Source of the DNA: Erwinia sp. ErVv1
GTDB taxonomy: Bacteria; Pseudomonadota; Gammaproteobacteria; Enterobacterales; Enterobacteriaceae
Length of the DNA: 38,940 nt
Direction of reading: 5' to 3'
Assembly (NCBI RefSeq): GCF_900068895.1
Contig: NZ_CDPK01000005.1
Span: 67,351-106,290 of the forward strand
Part shown: positions 1-6,571 of the stretch, in pieces
How positions within the stretch are numbered: the stretch's first letter is position 1
Layout of the letters: every line of letters starts with the position of its first letter
Notes under the pieces: model-generated
The model's input: only the letters and a program-made list of their open reading frames with translations
Told to the model about the DNA's origin: nothing
Database searches by the model: none
Position numbers and translations under genes: made by a program

Positions 1-73
1 TGCCCGGACTCGGAATCGAACCAAGGACACGGGGATTTTCAATCCCCTGCTCTACCGACTGAGCTATCCGGGC
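1..73 (-). tRNA. pheV: tRNA-Phe (anticodon GAA)
   Basis: On the minus strand this folds as a standard cloverleaf starting GCCCGGATAGCTCAG, with anticodon loop TTGAAAA (anticodon GAA), a TTCGATTC T-loop and a GGGC-A 3' end. It closely matches the E. coli tRNA-Phe sequence. The window begins at the discriminator base, so the CCA tail, if encoded, lies outside. The 3' end points left, away from the hpx genes. The symbol pheV is borrowed from E. coli and cannot be separated from pheU here. Confidence 0.97.
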
Positions 74-83
74 AACGGGGCGC

Positions 84-112
84 ATTAAACCCTTTTGGAG
101 GAAAACCGTCAA
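84..112 (-). promoter_or_regulatory. Sigma-70 promoter of the tRNA-Phe gene
   Basis: On the minus strand TTGACG (112-107) and TTTAAT (89-84) are separated by exactly 17 bases. They are followed by a GC-rich discriminator (GCGCCCC) just before the mature tRNA 5' end at 73. A GC-rich discriminator is the usual mark of stringently controlled stable-RNA promoters. Confidence 0.8.
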
Positions 113-218
113 TGGCTTTATTGTGGAATTTGAACCGATTGCACTCTTTTCCATCAATGCGGGCGGTAAACGACACTTTTCTGTGCACTACGGCGAAATT
201 TTGACAGGCTACCTGCCC

Positions 219-240
219 GAATCCCCGAATCCCCGAATCC
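219..240. repeat. Short 8-bp tandem repeat
   Basis: GAATCCCC is repeated 2.75 times between the tRNA-Phe promoter and the 3' end of hpxZ. It may be replication slippage. No function is apparent, and no convincing terminator for the hpxWXYZ transcript was seen in 74-263. Confidence 0.6.
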
Positions 241-263
241 TGTGGCCTCTGGAGATAAGCACC

Positions 264-647
264 TTAGCTCATTAAACTCACCTGGGCGGCGACAATGCGC
301 CATCCGCAGGGGAGTTTGACCCAGGTCTGCTGCTGGCGGCCCACCCGGTCGCTGCTGTCACGGGTAAATTCCGTGCTGCATACCGCGAAGTCTTCGCCAA
401 AGGTGGTAATAACCGTATTGCGCAGCTGGCGATCCAGCCCGGCGGCAGGGCGCGAGGCGCGGAAGGCCCGGATCGCGTCTATGCCATACAGATTTTCTCC
501 GGCACCCAGCCGCACGGTGCGGCCGTCGTGCCAGAACAGCTCGTCGAGCACCACCGTATCATTGCTGATTAGCGCCTCTTCATAGCGGTAAAAGGCGGCG
601 GTGACCTCCGCCAGAATCACCGGGCGGTCGATATATTCGCTCTTCAT
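264..647 (-). CDS. hpxZ: HpxZ, DUF3225 (AtzH-like) oxalurate catabolism protein
   Basis: A 127-residue protein of the DUF3225 family, with a small SnoaL/NTF2-like alpha+beta fold. The family includes AtzH of cyanuric acid degradation, which acts on 1,3-dicarboxyurea, and HpxZ of Klebsiella. Recognisable stretches are the N-terminal DRPVILAEV segment, ELFWHDGRTVRLG and the C-terminal QQQTWVKLPCGWRIVAAQVS. It is the last gene of the leftward hpxWXYZ unit; its ATG overlaps the hpxY stop by 4 bases, so translation is probably coupled. Its biochemical step is not firmly known. By analogy with AtzH it may finish hydrolysis of an N-carboxylated intermediate derived from oxalurate (inference). Confidence 0.85.
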   Translation of the reverse strand: MKSEYIDRPVILAEVTAAFYRYEEALISNDTVVLDELFWHDGRTVRLGAGENLYGIDAIRAFRASRPAAGLDRQLRNTVITTFGEDFAVCSTEFTRDSSDRVGRQQQTWVKLPCGWRIVAAQVSLMS

Positions 648-2044
648 AGCGTGGCTCCCATAGTTGCTGGCAGTGCGGTGGTGATGCCCATCTGCTCCAG
701 CGCCCAGGCGGCGCGCAGGCAGGCGTCTTCTTTAAAGGGGGCGGCAATAAGCTGTACGCCAATCGGCAGGCCTTCCGGCGTGCGCAGCGGCACCGTGGTC
801 ACCGGCAGCCCGAGAAAGGAGATGGGCTGGGTGAGCATGCCCATACTGGCGCGAATGGGCAGGTCGGTATCGTTAATGCGCAGGGTTTCCTGACCAATCA
901 GCGTGGCGCTGTCCGGCGTGGCCGGGGCGATAAGCACGTCAAACTGCTCAAACAGCGGCAGCGTCTGCTGTTGAAAGCGGCGGCGGAAGCGCTGTGCCTG
1001 CACGTACCAGGCGGCGGGGATCATCGCCCCGGCCAGCAGCCGCTCGCGCGATAGGGGCTCGAAGCGTTCGGGTTGGCTGCGCAGTGCGGGCAGGTAGAGA
1101 TTACCCCCTTCGGAGGCGGTGATCAGAAAGGCTGCATTACGTGCCAGTTCAGCGTCCGGCAGGGTAACGTTATCCTGCGCGTTAAGCGCCCGGGCGACCG
1201 TGGCGACGGCGGTACGCGCGTTTTCGCTGCACCAGGTGTGAAAGTAGCCATCCAGTACTCCCACGCGCAGCCCATCAGCGCCGCGTTCCAGCTGGTTAAA
1301 GACCGGATGCAGGGCTTTTTCCGCCTGAAATCCGTCCTGCGGATCGCGGCCCTGGAGGGCATCATATACCCAGGCCAGATCCTCCGTGCTGCGGGCAAAG
1401 GGACCAATATGGTCGAGGCTGGCAACAAATGGCTGGCTGCCGCTGCGGGAGAGGCGGCCAAAGGTTGGCTTCAGGCCGAAAATGCCGCACAGCGAGGCGG
1501 GCACGCGGATCGAGCCGTTGGTATCGCTGCCCAGTGAGAAGTTAACCAGCCCGGCGGCGACTGCCGCTGCCGATCCGCCCGAGGAGCCACCGGCGATACG
1601 CCGCAGATCGTGCGGATTTTTCGTGGCGCCGTAGTGGCTGTTCTCGGTGGTGAAACCATAGGCATAGGCGTCCATATTCAGCATGCCGGAGAGCAGCGCA
1701 CCCGCGTCAGCCAGCCTGCGCACCGCCCAGGCATCCTCTGTGGCCGCCGGGCGATCGCTAAACAGGCTGGCTCCCGCCAGGGTGGTCTGCCCGGCCACGT
1801 CAAACAGGTTTTTTACCGCATAGGGTATCGCTGCGAGCGGCGGGAGGGGCAGGCCGGATTTTCGCCGGGCGTCAAGCCTGTCGGCCTCGCCGAGCATGCG
1901 ATCGCGGGTGATATGCGTCCAGGCGTTAAGGGTCGGATTGTGCCGCTCAATATCAGCCAGGGTCTGCCGGGCAATATCGCGGGCGCTCAGTTCGCCACGG
2001 GTTAGCGCCGCCCGCACGGCGGCAATGGATAAGGTCATGCTCAT
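644..2044 (-). CDS. hpxY: HpxY, AtzE-family amidohydrolase (amidase signature)
   Basis: A 466-residue amidase-signature enzyme. The Ser-cisSer-Lys triad is visible as Lys78 (in AVKNLFD), Ser154 (in GGSSGGS) and Ser178 (in DTNGSIRVP). The closest named relative is AtzE, 1-carboxybiuret hydrolase, and in Klebsiella the corresponding gene is hpxY in the oxalurate/oxamate branch of purine breakdown. It overlaps its neighbours by 4 bases on each side (hpxX upstream, hpxZ downstream), the tightest coupling in the unit. AtzE needs the GatC-like partner AtzG, and the adjacent HpxX matches that role. The likely substrate is oxalurate, whose ureido end resembles that of 1-carboxybiuret; this is inference, not shown by the sequence. 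Confidence 0.88.
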   Translation of the reverse strand: MSMTLSIAAVRAALTRGELSARDIARQTLADIERHNPTLNAWTHITRDRMLGEADRLDARRKSGLPLPPLAAIPYAVKNLFDVAGQTTLAGASLFSDRPAATEDAWAVRRLADAGALLSGMLNMDAYAYGFTTENSHYGATKNPHDLRRIAGGSSGGSAAAVAAGLVNFSLGSDTNGSIRVPASLCGIFGLKPTFGRLSRSGSQPFVASLDHIGPFARSTEDLAWVYDALQGRDPQDGFQAEKALHPVFNQLERGADGLRVGVLDGYFHTWCSENARTAVATVARALNAQDNVTLPDAELARNAAFLITASEGGNLYLPALRSQPERFEPLSRERLLAGAMIPAAWYVQAQRFRRRFQQQTLPLFEQFDVLIAPATPDSATLIGQETLRINDTDLPIRASMGMLTQPISFLGLPVTTVPLRTPEGLPIGVQLIAAPFKEDACLRAAWALEQMGITTALPATMGATL

Positions 2045-2226
2045 GCTTTATACACCCCCGCCACGTCCAGACGCTCATCGAGCGGTAAGGCCATCAGCGG
2101 CTGCGCCATGGTGGCTATACGCGTAAACTGCACCCGCAGCGCGTCGCGGCGTGCATCGTCCAGCGTCACGCCCAGCACCTGCTCCATCTGTTCCAGCCAC
2201 ACTGCCCAGTCAGGCTCGTTACTCAT
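2041..2226 (-). CDS. hpxX: HpxX, DUF4089 small GatC/AtzG-like partner
   Basis: A 61-residue DUF4089 protein (starts MSNEPDWAVWLEQMEQVLG, ends LPLDERLDVAGVYKA). Members of this family are small GatC-like helical chaperone subunits such as AtzG, which is required for AtzE stability and activity. It lies directly upstream of hpxY with a 4-base overlap and is preceded by the ribosome-binding sequence AGGAGAA. It is short enough to be missed by automated gene callers. Role as the HpxY partner is inferred from family and gene order. Confidence 0.85.
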   Translation of the reverse strand: MSNEPDWAVWLEQMEQVLGVTLDDARRDALRVQFTRIATMAQPLMALPLDERLDVAGVYKA

Positions 2227-2238
2227 GATGTTCTCCTG

Positions 2239-3825
2239 TTAAAAACCGGCTGCGCTGCCGTCGCTGCGGGGATCGCAGGCACCTTCCAGCATGCCGTTGG
2301 TATGCCGGACGATGGCACCTGCATGGCCGACGGCCTCGCTGAAGTCAGGGAGCTTTTCGACCTCATGACCCAGCGCCCGCAGGGTATCGAAGGTTGCCTG
2401 GCAAAAGCGGCCCTCCAGCTTCAGGGAGTCCGACGCCTGGCCCCAGGTGCGTCCCAGCAGCCAGCGCGGGGCGCTAACGGCCTGCTGGAGCGGCATGCCC
2501 TGTAATACATGGCGGGTAAAGATAGCCGCCTGCGTCTGCGGCTGACCGTCACCGCCCATTGATCCGTATACCAACGTGCGGCCATCATTCAGGCGCGCGG
2601 CTGCGGGGTTAAGGGTATGAAAAGGCTGCTTGCCCGGGGCCAGCGCCAGCAGATGCTGTGGATCGAGGCTGAAAGCCGCGCCGCGGTTCTGCCAGGTAAT
2701 GCCGGTGCCGGGTAGCACCACGCCGCTGCCAAATTCGTGATAGATGCTCTGAATAAAGGAGACGGCCAGGCCGCTGCTGTCCATTACCCCCATCCACACC
2801 GTATCGCCCGGGCCTTTACCTTCTCCCCATGGCGCAGCGCAGCGATCGTCAATGCTGTCTGCCAGCCCGTCCAGGACGTCGCCATCCAGCAGCGCCTGCA
2901 TCTCTTCCTGCATATGCAGCGGATCGGTGATGTAGCGGTCACGCAGGCCAAACGCCAGCTTGGTGGCCTCGACAATGCGGTGAACGGTTTGCGCCTCATT
3001 CGCAGCGGGCATATTCAGCCGATCGGTGATGCCCAAAATAGCCAGCGAAACCAGCCCCTGGGTGGGGGGCGTCATATTGAAAATGTCGCCGGACTGATGG
3101 CGGAGACGCAGCGGGGCGCGCCGCTTCGCCCGATGATTATTCAGGTCTTCCAGGGTGATCGGCATGCCCAGGCGGGACATCTCTCCCGCCATATGGTTTG
3201 CCAGCGGGCCGCGATAGAAGCTCTCCAGCCCCTGTTCGGTCAGTATGCTGAGGGTGTTCGCCAGCGCCGGTTGAGTAAAGCGGCTGCCCGCTTCAGGCAC
3301 CTCGCCATCGGGCAGAAAGGTGGCGGCAAAACCGGGCTGATCGGCCAGCTCATGATATTTAGACCGGGTGGCATCGGCCTGAGAACCTGTTACCGGAATG
3401 CCGTCTGCGGCATAGCGAATAGCATCGGCCAGCAGGCGGGAGAGGGGCAGGGCTGCGCCGCCCATCCCGGCAGAGACGTTTAGCGCTTCGGCCCAGCCGC
3501 TGATGGTGCCGGCCACGGTCAGCGCCGCCCTGGGTCCGCGGTGCGGGATAGCCTGCGCCGGTTCATAAAAGGCCAGGCTGGCGAGGGATCCGGCCGCGCC
3601 GCTGGCATCAATGGCAATCGGGTCGCCCTTTGGCGGCACGATCAGCCAGAAGCCATCGCCCCCCAGTCCGTTCATATGCGGATAGACCACCGCAATGGTG
3701 GCCGCAGCCGCGACCATCGCTTCAATGGCGTTGCCGCCATCGCGCAATACGGCCAGCGCACTTTCGCTGGCGAGGTGGTGAGGGGCGACGGCCATGCCGA
3801 GCGGGGCGATATGACTCTGAATCAT
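2239..3825 (-). CDS. hpxW: HpxW, oxamate amidohydrolase proenzyme (gamma-glutamyltranspeptidase family)
   Basis: A 528-residue Ntn-hydrolase of the gamma-glutamyltransferase family. The self-cleavage site and nucleophile is Thr342 in GPGDTVWMGVMD. Other family marks are GGNAIEAMVAAA near residue 30, MNGLGGDGFW near 51-60 and PPTQG near 253. In Klebsiella pneumoniae HpxW hydrolyses oxamate to oxalate and ammonia, the last nitrogen-releasing step of the oxalurate branch. There is no obvious signal peptide, fitting a cytoplasmic enzyme. It is the first gene of the leftward unit; its start is 155 bases from hpxU, with a sigma-54-type promoter between. Confidence 0.9.
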   Translation of the reverse strand: MIQSHIAPLGMAVAPHHLASESALAVLRDGGNAIEAMVAAAATIAVVYPHMNGLGGDGFWLIVPPKGDPIAIDASGAAGSLASLAFYEPAQAIPHRGPRAALTVAGTISGWAEALNVSAGMGGAALPLSRLLADAIRYAADGIPVTGSQADATRSKYHELADQPGFAATFLPDGEVPEAGSRFTQPALANTLSILTEQGLESFYRGPLANHMAGEMSRLGMPITLEDLNNHRAKRRAPLRLRHQSGDIFNMTPPTQGLVSLAILGITDRLNMPAANEAQTVHRIVEATKLAFGLRDRYITDPLHMQEEMQALLDGDVLDGLADSIDDRCAAPWGEGKGPGDTVWMGVMDSSGLAVSFIQSIYHEFGSGVVLPGTGITWQNRGAAFSLDPQHLLALAPGKQPFHTLNPAAARLNDGRTLVYGSMGGDGQPQTQAAIFTRHVLQGMPLQQAVSAPRWLLGRTWGQASDSLKLEGRFCQATFDTLRALGHEVEKLPDFSEAVGHAGAIVRHTNGMLEGACDPRSDGSAAGF

Positions 3826-3861
3826 TTCAGTCTCTTTTTATCGGGTACATATGTGAAGTAA

Positions 3862-3877
3862 AGCAAGAGATGTTCCA
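3862..3877 (-). promoter_or_regulatory. Sigma-54 promoter of hpxWXYZ
   Basis: The minus strand reads TGGAACATCTCTTGCT, matching the -24/-12 consensus TGGCAC-N5-TTGCW at all but one base and with exact spacing. The predicted start point is near 3852, about 27 bases before the hpxW ATG. I found no NtrC-type enhancer within the 155-base gap itself. A TGAA-N4-TTCA palindrome (3818-3829) overlaps the hpxW start but has shorter spacing than known HpxU sites. Confidence 0.7.
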
Positions 3878-3954
3878 GGTTGCCGTCGGTAATGTTTCGC
3901 TGCCGATAAATTTTTCTCCTCAAGGGCGATAATATTTGGTTATGCTGGGAAAAA

Positions 3955-3970
3955 TGAAACGAAAGTTACA
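3955..3970. promoter_or_regulatory. HpxU operator in the hpxU leader
   Basis: TGAA-ACGAAAGT-TACA matches the published Klebsiella HpxU operator consensus TGAA-N8-TTCA (as I recall it) with one mismatch. It ends 9 bases before the hpxU ATG. Its left 12 bases (ATGAAACGAAAG, 3954-3965) occur as an exact reverse complement in the hpxF promoter at 5073-5084, which independently supports a shared operator. Confidence 0.7.
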
Positions 3971-3979
3971 AGGTAAGCG

Positions 3980-4819
3980 ATGAAACAGCTTGATGAGCGC
4001 CTGAAAAGTCACTATCCCCAGCTCTCCCCGCAGGAGCAGCGGGTCGCGGATTTCGTTTTCGATCATTTCGACGATCTGATCGGCTATAACAGCGCAGAGC
4101 TGGCGCGGCTCAGCGGCGTCTCAAAGGCGACCGTCAGCCGCCTGTTTAAGCGGCTGGGCTACGAGAAATACAAGGATATGCGTGACGAGCTGCGTACTCT
4201 GCGCCAGAGCGGTATGCCCCTGACCGACAACCGCGATGCGGTTCAGGGCAACACGCTGCTCTCGCGGCACTACAAGCAGGAAATGGCCAATCTGACGCAG
4301 TGGGTTAGCGCGATTGATCCCGGGCAGTTTGGCGAGGTGGTGCAGCAGCTCGCCCGCTGTAAACGCATATTTATCATTGGGATGCGCAACGCTTATCCGG
4401 TCGCGCTGCACTTTCGTCAGCAGCTCCAGCAGGCCAGAGGCGGTGTGATGGTACTGCCGCAGCCGGGACAAACGCTGGCAGAGGAGCTGGTGGAGATGAC
4501 GCCGGATGATACGGTGGTGGTACTGGCGTTTCGCCGACGTCCGCGCATTATCAAACCCCTGCTGCTTGCGTTACAGGGCCGCGATATTCCCACGCTGGTC
4601 ATCTGCGAGCCGCAGGCACAGGCGGTTATCGCGCTGGCCCGCTGGCAGCTGTGCACCCCGCTGGACAGCGTCTCCGCCTTTGACAGCTATGCTTCGGCAA
4701 ACAGCCTGATCAACCTGCTTGCCAATGCGCTGCTGCATGAATCACTCAGCGAAGGACGGCAGCGGATCCATCATATTGCCGATCTCTACGGGCAGCTTGA
4801 CGAGCTGGAGCGGCGCTAG
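3980..4819 (+). CDS. hpxU: HpxU, RpiR/MurR-family repressor of allantoate catabolism
   Basis: A 279-residue RpiR-type regulator. The N-terminal HTH_6 domain has its recognition helix around residues 46-62 (RLSGVSKATVSRLFKR). The C-terminal SIS sugar-isomerase-like domain spans roughly 120-255 (FIIGMRNAYPVALHFRQQL, VVVLAFRRRP). In K. pneumoniae HpxU represses the hpxF and hpxW promoters and is released by allantoate. The gene lies between the two divergent hpx units, with a matching operator in its own leader, so autoregulation is likely. The start at 3980 is chosen because AAGGTAAG precedes it. A 290-base regulatory gap follows. Confidence 0.88.
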   Translation: MKQLDERLKSHYPQLSPQEQRVADFVFDHFDDLIGYNSAELARLSGVSKATVSRLFKRLGYEKYKDMRDELRTLRQSGMPLTDNRDAVQGNTLLSRHYKQEMANLTQWVSAIDPGQFGEVVQQLARCKRIFIIGMRNAYPVALHFRQQLQQARGGVMVLPQPGQTLAEELVEMTPDDTVVVLAFRRRPRIIKPLLLALQGRDIPTLVICEPQAQAVIALARWQLCTPLDSVSAFDSYASANSLINLLANALLHESLSEGRQRIHHIADLYGQLDELERR

Positions 4820-4820
4820 T

Positions 4821-4846
4821 GGGGCACTGTTTTGGTGCTCTGCCCC
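4821..4846 (+). terminator. Weak stem-loop after hpxU
   Basis: GGGGCA (4821-4826) can pair with TGCCCC (4841-4846) and is followed by TTTAT. It begins two bases after the hpxU stop. The short T run and the overlap with an NtrC-like palindrome make the terminator reading uncertain. Confidence 0.3.
4824..4838. promoter_or_regulatory. NtrC (GlnG) enhancer-type site
   Basis: GCACTGTTTTGGTGC fits the NtrC dyad GCAC-N7-GTGC, and closely resembles the E. coli glnA sites (for example GCACTATATTGGTGC, from memory). It lies about 215 bases upstream of the sigma-54 promoter at 5039, a typical enhancer distance. It is about 960 bases from the hpxW promoter, so direct action there is less certain. Confidence 0.7.
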
Positions 4847-4964
4847 TTTATGGGGCGATTCCCCGTATCACTCTTTATCTCCCTGAGCTGCGACGAGTGC
4901 GCTGAAGACATGCCTCTTACGGCCGTAACCCGGTCATAACCTCTTAAATTTCGAATAAATAGCG

Positions 4965-5015
4965 CTTTTCTGCTACTTACGCTCCGCGCTCTTCTGGCGG
5001 AGCAGTAGCGAAAAG
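4965..5015. repeat. Long imperfect inverted repeat between enhancer and hpxF promoter
   Basis: CTTTTC, GCTAC and GCTCCGC on the left (4965-4987) pair with GCGGAGC, GTAGC and GAAAAG on the right (4997-5015), giving 18 base pairs with small bulges and a 9-base loop. There is no T tract, so a terminator is unlikely. It ends 24 bases before the -24 element. Confidence 0.65.
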
Positions 5016-5038
5016 TAATTATCTGTCGCCCCCGATGA

Positions 5039-5054
5039 TGGCACATTAGTTGCA
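5039..5054 (+). promoter_or_regulatory. Sigma-54 promoter of the hpxFGHIJKQT operon
   Basis: TGGCACATTAGTTGCA has an essentially perfect -24 (TGGCAC) and -12 (TTGCA) with the obligatory spacing. The predicted start is near 5065, immediately before the HpxU operator at 5068-5083, so repressor bound there would block the early transcribed region. Confidence 0.82.
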
Positions 5055-5067
5055 AATAAATTCTTTA

Positions 5068-5083
5068 AGAATCTTTCGTTTCA
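5068..5083. promoter_or_regulatory. HpxU operator at the hpxF promoter
   Basis: AGAA-TCTTTCGT-TTCA matches the TGAA-N8-TTCA HpxU consensus with one mismatch. It contains the reverse complement of the 12-base core found in front of hpxU, and sits at about +3 to +18 of the predicted sigma-54 transcript. Confidence 0.72.
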
Positions 5084-5109
5084 TGTTTTATTAACCGGGG
5101 TAGATAAGA

Positions 5110-5895
5110 ATGAAGAGAGCATTTTTGGCAGTGTTGGGCGCAGCTTTGATGTTGACTCAGGTCACCCAGGCAAGGGCGGATCGGCTACAGGATATTGAAA
5201 AGAGAGGCGTTATACGCATTGCCGTGCCGCAGGACTTCCCGCCGTTCGGCTCGGTAGGGACTGACCTTCAGCCGCAGGGTTACGACATTGATATGGCCAC
5301 GTACCTGGCGAAGCAGATGAAACTTAAGTTGCAGCTGGTGCCGGTCTCCAGTGCCAACCGCGTGCCTTACCTGCAAACCGATAAGGTCGATCTGGTGATC
5401 TCCAGCCTGGGTAAAAATCCGGAGCGGGAAAAGGTTATCGCGTTTAGCCGCGCCTATGCGCCATTTTTCCTCGGCGTGTTTGGTCCAAAAGAGGATGACC
5501 TAAAGAGCGCGGCCGGGCTGGCCGGTAAATCCATCGGCGTGACGCGCGGGGCGGTTGAGGACATGGTGCTGAGCGATATCGCGCCGAAGAACGCGCAGCT
5601 GAAGCGGTATGAGGACAATAACACCACGCTCTCTGCTTACCTGTCGGGCCAGGTGCAGTACGTGGCGACCGGCAACCTGGTGGTCGCCGCCATCACGCGT
5701 CAAAACCCCGGTAAGGCGCCGGTCACCAAATTTATGCTGAAGGATTCGCCGTGCTTTATCGGTATGCGTAAGGACGAACCCGCCCTGAAGGCGAAGGTGG
5801 ATGCGCTTATCGCCCAGGCGCTGGCGGACAAAACGCTCAACGGCCTGTCGCAGCAGTGGCTGAAAGCACCGCTTCCGGCCGATTTCGGCGCCTGA
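5110..5895 (+). CDS. hpxF: HpxF, ABC transporter periplasmic substrate-binding protein
   Basis: A 261-residue family 3 (polar amino acid type) binding protein. Residues 1-23 form a signal peptide with the cleavage motif ARA before DRLQDIEKRG. The solute-binding fold starts with GVIRIAVPQDFPPFG and contains GYDIDMATYLAKQM and DLVISSLGKNPEREK. It is the first gene of an operon that also encodes two permeases, an ATPase and allantoate-degrading enzymes, so the imported ligand is probably allantoate or a related ureide (inference from context and from the Klebsiella cluster). It is preceded by the sigma-54 promoter and HpxU operator. Confidence 0.85.
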   Translation: MKRAFLAVLGAALMLTQVTQARADRLQDIEKRGVIRIAVPQDFPPFGSVGTDLQPQGYDIDMATYLAKQMKLKLQLVPVSSANRVPYLQTDKVDLVISSLGKNPEREKVIAFSRAYAPFFLGVFGPKEDDLKSAAGLAGKSIGVTRGAVEDMVLSDIAPKNAQLKRYEDNNTTLSAYLSGQVQYVATGNLVVAAITRQNPGKAPVTKFMLKDSPCFIGMRKDEPALKAKVDALIAQALADKTLNGLSQQWLKAPLPADFGA

Positions 5896-5902
5896 GGGAG
5901 CA

Positions 5903-6571
5903 ATGATGGGACAACTTAATTTCCCTGCGCTGTGGCCCTTCTGGCCGGAACTGCTGGCCGGACTTTGGGTTACCGTCCAGCTGACGGTGCTGGCCACCGT
6001 GGGCGGGGTGGGGCTGGGGATCCTGGGCGCCGCGCTGCGTAGCGGCAGGCCCACGCTGCTCAGCCGCCTGTGGGGCGGCTACGTGGAGCTGATCCGCAAC
6101 ACGCCGTTTGTGGTTCAGCTGTTCTTTATTGTTTTTGGCCTGCCGAATCTGGGGCTGAAAATGACCGCGGGCGAGGCGGCGCTGCTGGCGATGCTGATTA
6201 ACCTCGGGGCCTACAGCACGGAAATTATTCGCGCCGGGATCCAGGTCACCCCGCAGGGGCAGTGGGAAGCCGGGCGCGTGCTCGGGCTAAGCCGCAGCCA
6301 GACGTTTCTTCGGGTGGTGCTGCCGCCCGCGCTACAGCGCATTTATCCGGCGCTGGTCAGCCAGTGCATTATCGTGATGCTGGGGTCGTCGGTGGTATCG
6401 CAGGTTTCGTATGAGGAACTGACCTTTGCCGCCAGCCTGATCCAGTCGCGGACCTTTTTAAGTTTTGAGGTCTATCTGGTGACCACGCTGATTTATCTTG
6501 CGCTGTCGGTGGCGATGCGGCTGCTGCTGCTGGCCGCCGGGCGTAAATGGCTGAGAGGAGCGCAGAGATGA
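5903..6571 (+). CDS. hpxG: HpxG, ABC transporter permease
   Basis: A 222-residue polar-amino-acid-type inner-membrane permease with about five hydrophobic segments. The ATPase-docking EAA motif is seen at EAGRVLGLSRSQTFLRVVLP. The VELIRNTPFVVQLFFIVFGLP stretch is typical of HisM/GlnP relatives. It starts 7 bases after hpxF (ATG at 5903; a second in-frame ATG at 5906 is also possible) with GAGGGAGC as ribosome site. The stop overlaps the hpxH start by 4 bases. It presumably forms a heterodimeric channel with HpxH. Confidence 0.85.
   Translation: MMGQLNFPALWPFWPELLAGLWVTVQLTVLATVGGVGLGILGAALRSGRPTLLSRLWGGYVELIRNTPFVVQLFFIVFGLPNLGLKMTAGEAALLAMLINLGAYSTEIIRAGIQVTPQGQWEAGRVLGLSRSQTFLRVVLPPALQRIYPALVSQCIIVMLGSSVVSQVSYEELTFAASLIQSRTFLSFEVYLVTTLIYLALSVAMRLLLLAAGRKWLRGAQR

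Noticed and set aside
2737..3483. A 248-codon open frame on the plus strand opposite hpxW.
   Set aside because: It lies wholly inside hpxW, which has intact catalytic motifs; no domain or ribosome site supports the antisense frame.
4816..5055. A 79-codon minus-strand frame in the hpxU-hpxF gap.
   Set aside because: The stretch is explained by an NtrC-type site, a hairpin and a sigma-54 promoter; the frame has no ribosome site or recognisable product.
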